DNA of 5,860 bases. It comes from an uncultured Mycoplasmatota bacterium (GTDB lineage: Bacteria; Bacillota_I; Bacilli_A; RF39; UBA660). The stretch is taken from contig USBW01000052.1 of assembly GCA_900553045.1 (NCBI GenBank), forward strand, positions 1 to 5,860. The letters are read 5' to 3'. A program made the translations under genes and the position numbers. This document shows, piece by piece, positions 4,713 to 5,860 of this stretch; the stretch's first letter is position 1; each line of letters begins with the position of its first letter. The notes below the pieces were generated by a model, which worked only from the letters and a program-made list of their open reading frames with translations, made no database searches and was not told the DNA's origin.

Positions 4713-5860
4713 TTAAGGTTCAACAATAAGGGCGACACGGGATCCATCGTCTAAGGAAGCACCGCCAGTCATTCCACTGAAAGTGAACACACCGGCACCG
4801 GAACCAGCACTTGAACCGCCACGGCCGAACCAAGGGTAGTTATAAGCCGAGAAAATCGAATGATCACTGTACCAACCACCACTTATACCAGCTATTTTTA
4901 ATACTTCCTTTGTGGCATCGCCTAACTTGCCACGCTTATAAGCAGCAGCATCAATGTAAGTTAGGCCGATGCTATAACGGTCATAATATTTTAAACTTGG
5001 ATATAGGCTGGTACTCCAGGTGCCTGATTCTCCAGCATAGAATCCACCACCAGCGGTGACTATATTGCCCATGACTTGTTCATATAAGCCACCACTCATA
5101 TCATAAACTCCATAAATATTACCAGTGGTTGATGCGCCTGTTCCACTGCCAGATGACTTTACTGTCTTACTATTGCTAGAACTTATCAAATAGTCATCAT
5201 AAGAATATGTTCCATAAGTTGACACTGAAGCAGAAGTGCTTCCTCCACTTCTTCCAGTATAATAATCACTACTATTATTTAAATAAATCTCATTACAAAC
5301 ACCATCAGTGCAACGACCATATTTACTTTGTGTAAGATAAGCTACGGCTCCCCACTCCATATTCTTGATATTATGAGTATCAAAATTATTAGTATCTCCA
5401 GTTAGTTCGCCAGTTGCATTATAATCAGTGGCAGTACTACTAAATCCATAAATATTGTTTTGTAACTCCATTTTTCTTGAGTACTCAAAAGCAGTAGAAA
5501 TTGTATGGTTATTCCAAGATAAAACATCAGGCTTTATTATAATATTATTACTACTATCAATACTGTTTTCAAATTTAGCAAACCAAAATCCTGTTAGTTC
5601 ATCATCACCAAAAGTAAAGGCTGGATGAGTATAAGTACTACTACCATTGGTTACTTCACCATATACACTATCAGTACAGACTTCACTTGTGCCATTATTG
5701 TTATTAATACTATCAACACAAGTTACAGTGCCAGTGGAAGCTGTTCCACTTTCAAACTCGATCATAATTTCTTGTTCAGGAGTTGTTTCTCCACCACTCA
5801 TATTAGCATTAAAAATCGTATATTTATATCTTGGTATCCAAACCCACATTGTATTAATAT
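4713..5860 (-). CDS. FGE/C-type-lectin-like surface protein, 5' end outside the window
   Basis: The visible C-terminal part has 378 residues counted from the Met at 5849 (numbering used here). The frame stays open upstream of that Met (codons for I-N-T), and no ribosome binding site precedes it. The true start is therefore probably outside, likely with an export signal or pilin-like leader that cannot be seen here. Landmarks follow the order of FGE/sulfatase-modifying-factor domains: WVWIPRYKY (2-10), FWFAKFENS (88-96), EWGAVAYLTQS (165-175), GVYDMSGGLYE (247-257), FGRGGSS (341-347) and GSRVAL (369-374). The two catalytic cysteines of true FGE are absent. Four other cysteines form close pairs (C44/C58, C180/C185), consistent with extracellular disulfides. 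Residues about 200-240 are a Ser/Gly/Thr-rich linker. I recall similar proteins as paralogous families in gut Bacillota; no function is established. GC content climbs steeply towards the 3' end. A lectin-like binding or adhesive role is a guess. Confidence 0.72.
   Translation of the reverse strand, partial: INTMWVWIPRYKYTIFNANMSGGETTPEQEIMIEFESGTASTGTVTCVDSINNNNGTSEVCTDSVYGEVTNGSSTYTHPAFTFGDDELTGFWFAKFENSIDSSNNIIIKPDVLSWNNHTISTAFEYSRKMELQNNIYGFSSTATDYNATGELTGDTNNFDTHNIKNMEWGAVAYLTQSKYGRCTDGVCNEIYLNNSSDYYTGRSGGSTSASVSTYGTYSYDDYLISSSNSKTVKSSGSGTGASTTGNIYGVYDMSGGLYEQVMGNIVTAGGGFYAGESGTWSTSLYPSLKYYDRYSIGLTYIDAAAYKRGKLGDATKEVLKIAGISGGWYSDHSIFSAYNYPWFGRGGSSAGSGAGVFTFSGMTGGASLDDGSRVALIVEP

Noticed and set aside
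4811..5059. Plus-strand open frame of 82 codons
   Set aside because: It is antisense to the GC-rich end of the surface-protein gene. Fewer A/T bases mean fewer chance stops; the protein is low in sense and resembles nothing.
5089..5803. A 13-bp repeat (ccaccactcatat) at 5089-5101 and 5791-5803
   Set aside because: Both copies encode the short peptide MSGG in the same protein, and the flanks do not match. It is too short to be a mobile or recombination repeat.
4713..5860. Reading the FGE-like protein as a genuine sulfatase-maturing enzyme
   Set aside because: The catalytic cysteine pair is missing and no sulfatase gene is nearby; only the fold landmarks match.

Overview
The window is AT-rich and every gene I can support lies on the minus strand, so it reads right to left. 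Base composition, strong Shine-Dalgarno (SD) sites (AGGAGGG, AAAGGAG), TGA used as a normal stop, and the type of surface protein at the right edge all suggest a low-GC Gram-positive bacterium. An uncultured gut Bacillota (Bacilli or Clostridia type) is most likely. This placement is inference from style, not from a marker gene.

Layout in transcription order: (1) At 5860-4713 is the C-terminal part of a large, probably exported protein. Its fold landmarks resemble the formylglycine-generating-enzyme (FGE)/sulfatase-modifying-factor family, a C-type-lectin-like fold, but without catalytic cysteines. It is open at the window edge and ends in a clear hairpin-plus-T7 terminator (4670-4695). (2) A 116-bp gap holds that terminator, a candidate extended -10 promoter, and two ATGACT repeats with an 11-bp period. 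(3) At 4596-3916 and 3919-1415 lie an ABC ATPase and an FtsX/MacB-type permease of 834 residues, joined by an ATGA stop/start overlap. A 13-bp inverted repeat across the permease stop codon probably ends this unit. (4) At 1341-472 is a divergent PD-(D/E)XK nuclease of the Rpn/'transposase' family. (5) After 21 bp comes an OmpR/PhoB-type response regulator at 450-1, cut off inside its DNA-binding domain by the left edge.

Functionally, an FtsX-type exporter near a response regulator is a familiar Gram-positive arrangement for sensing or resisting antimicrobial peptides and cell-envelope stress. A histidine kinase would be expected just left of the window. The unusual points are the nuclease-like gene between exporter and regulator, the PHO-box-like repeats before the ABC operon, and the steep GC rise at the 3' end of the FGE-like gene (about 22-32% in its 5' part to about 52-55% in its last 150 bp). 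The GC rise could mark a recombining or diversifying segment. I see no RNA genes, CRISPR array or insertion-sequence ends, and no gene-free stretch longer than about 120 bp. I do not see a convincing new multi-gene system; the most promising leads are listed as findings.
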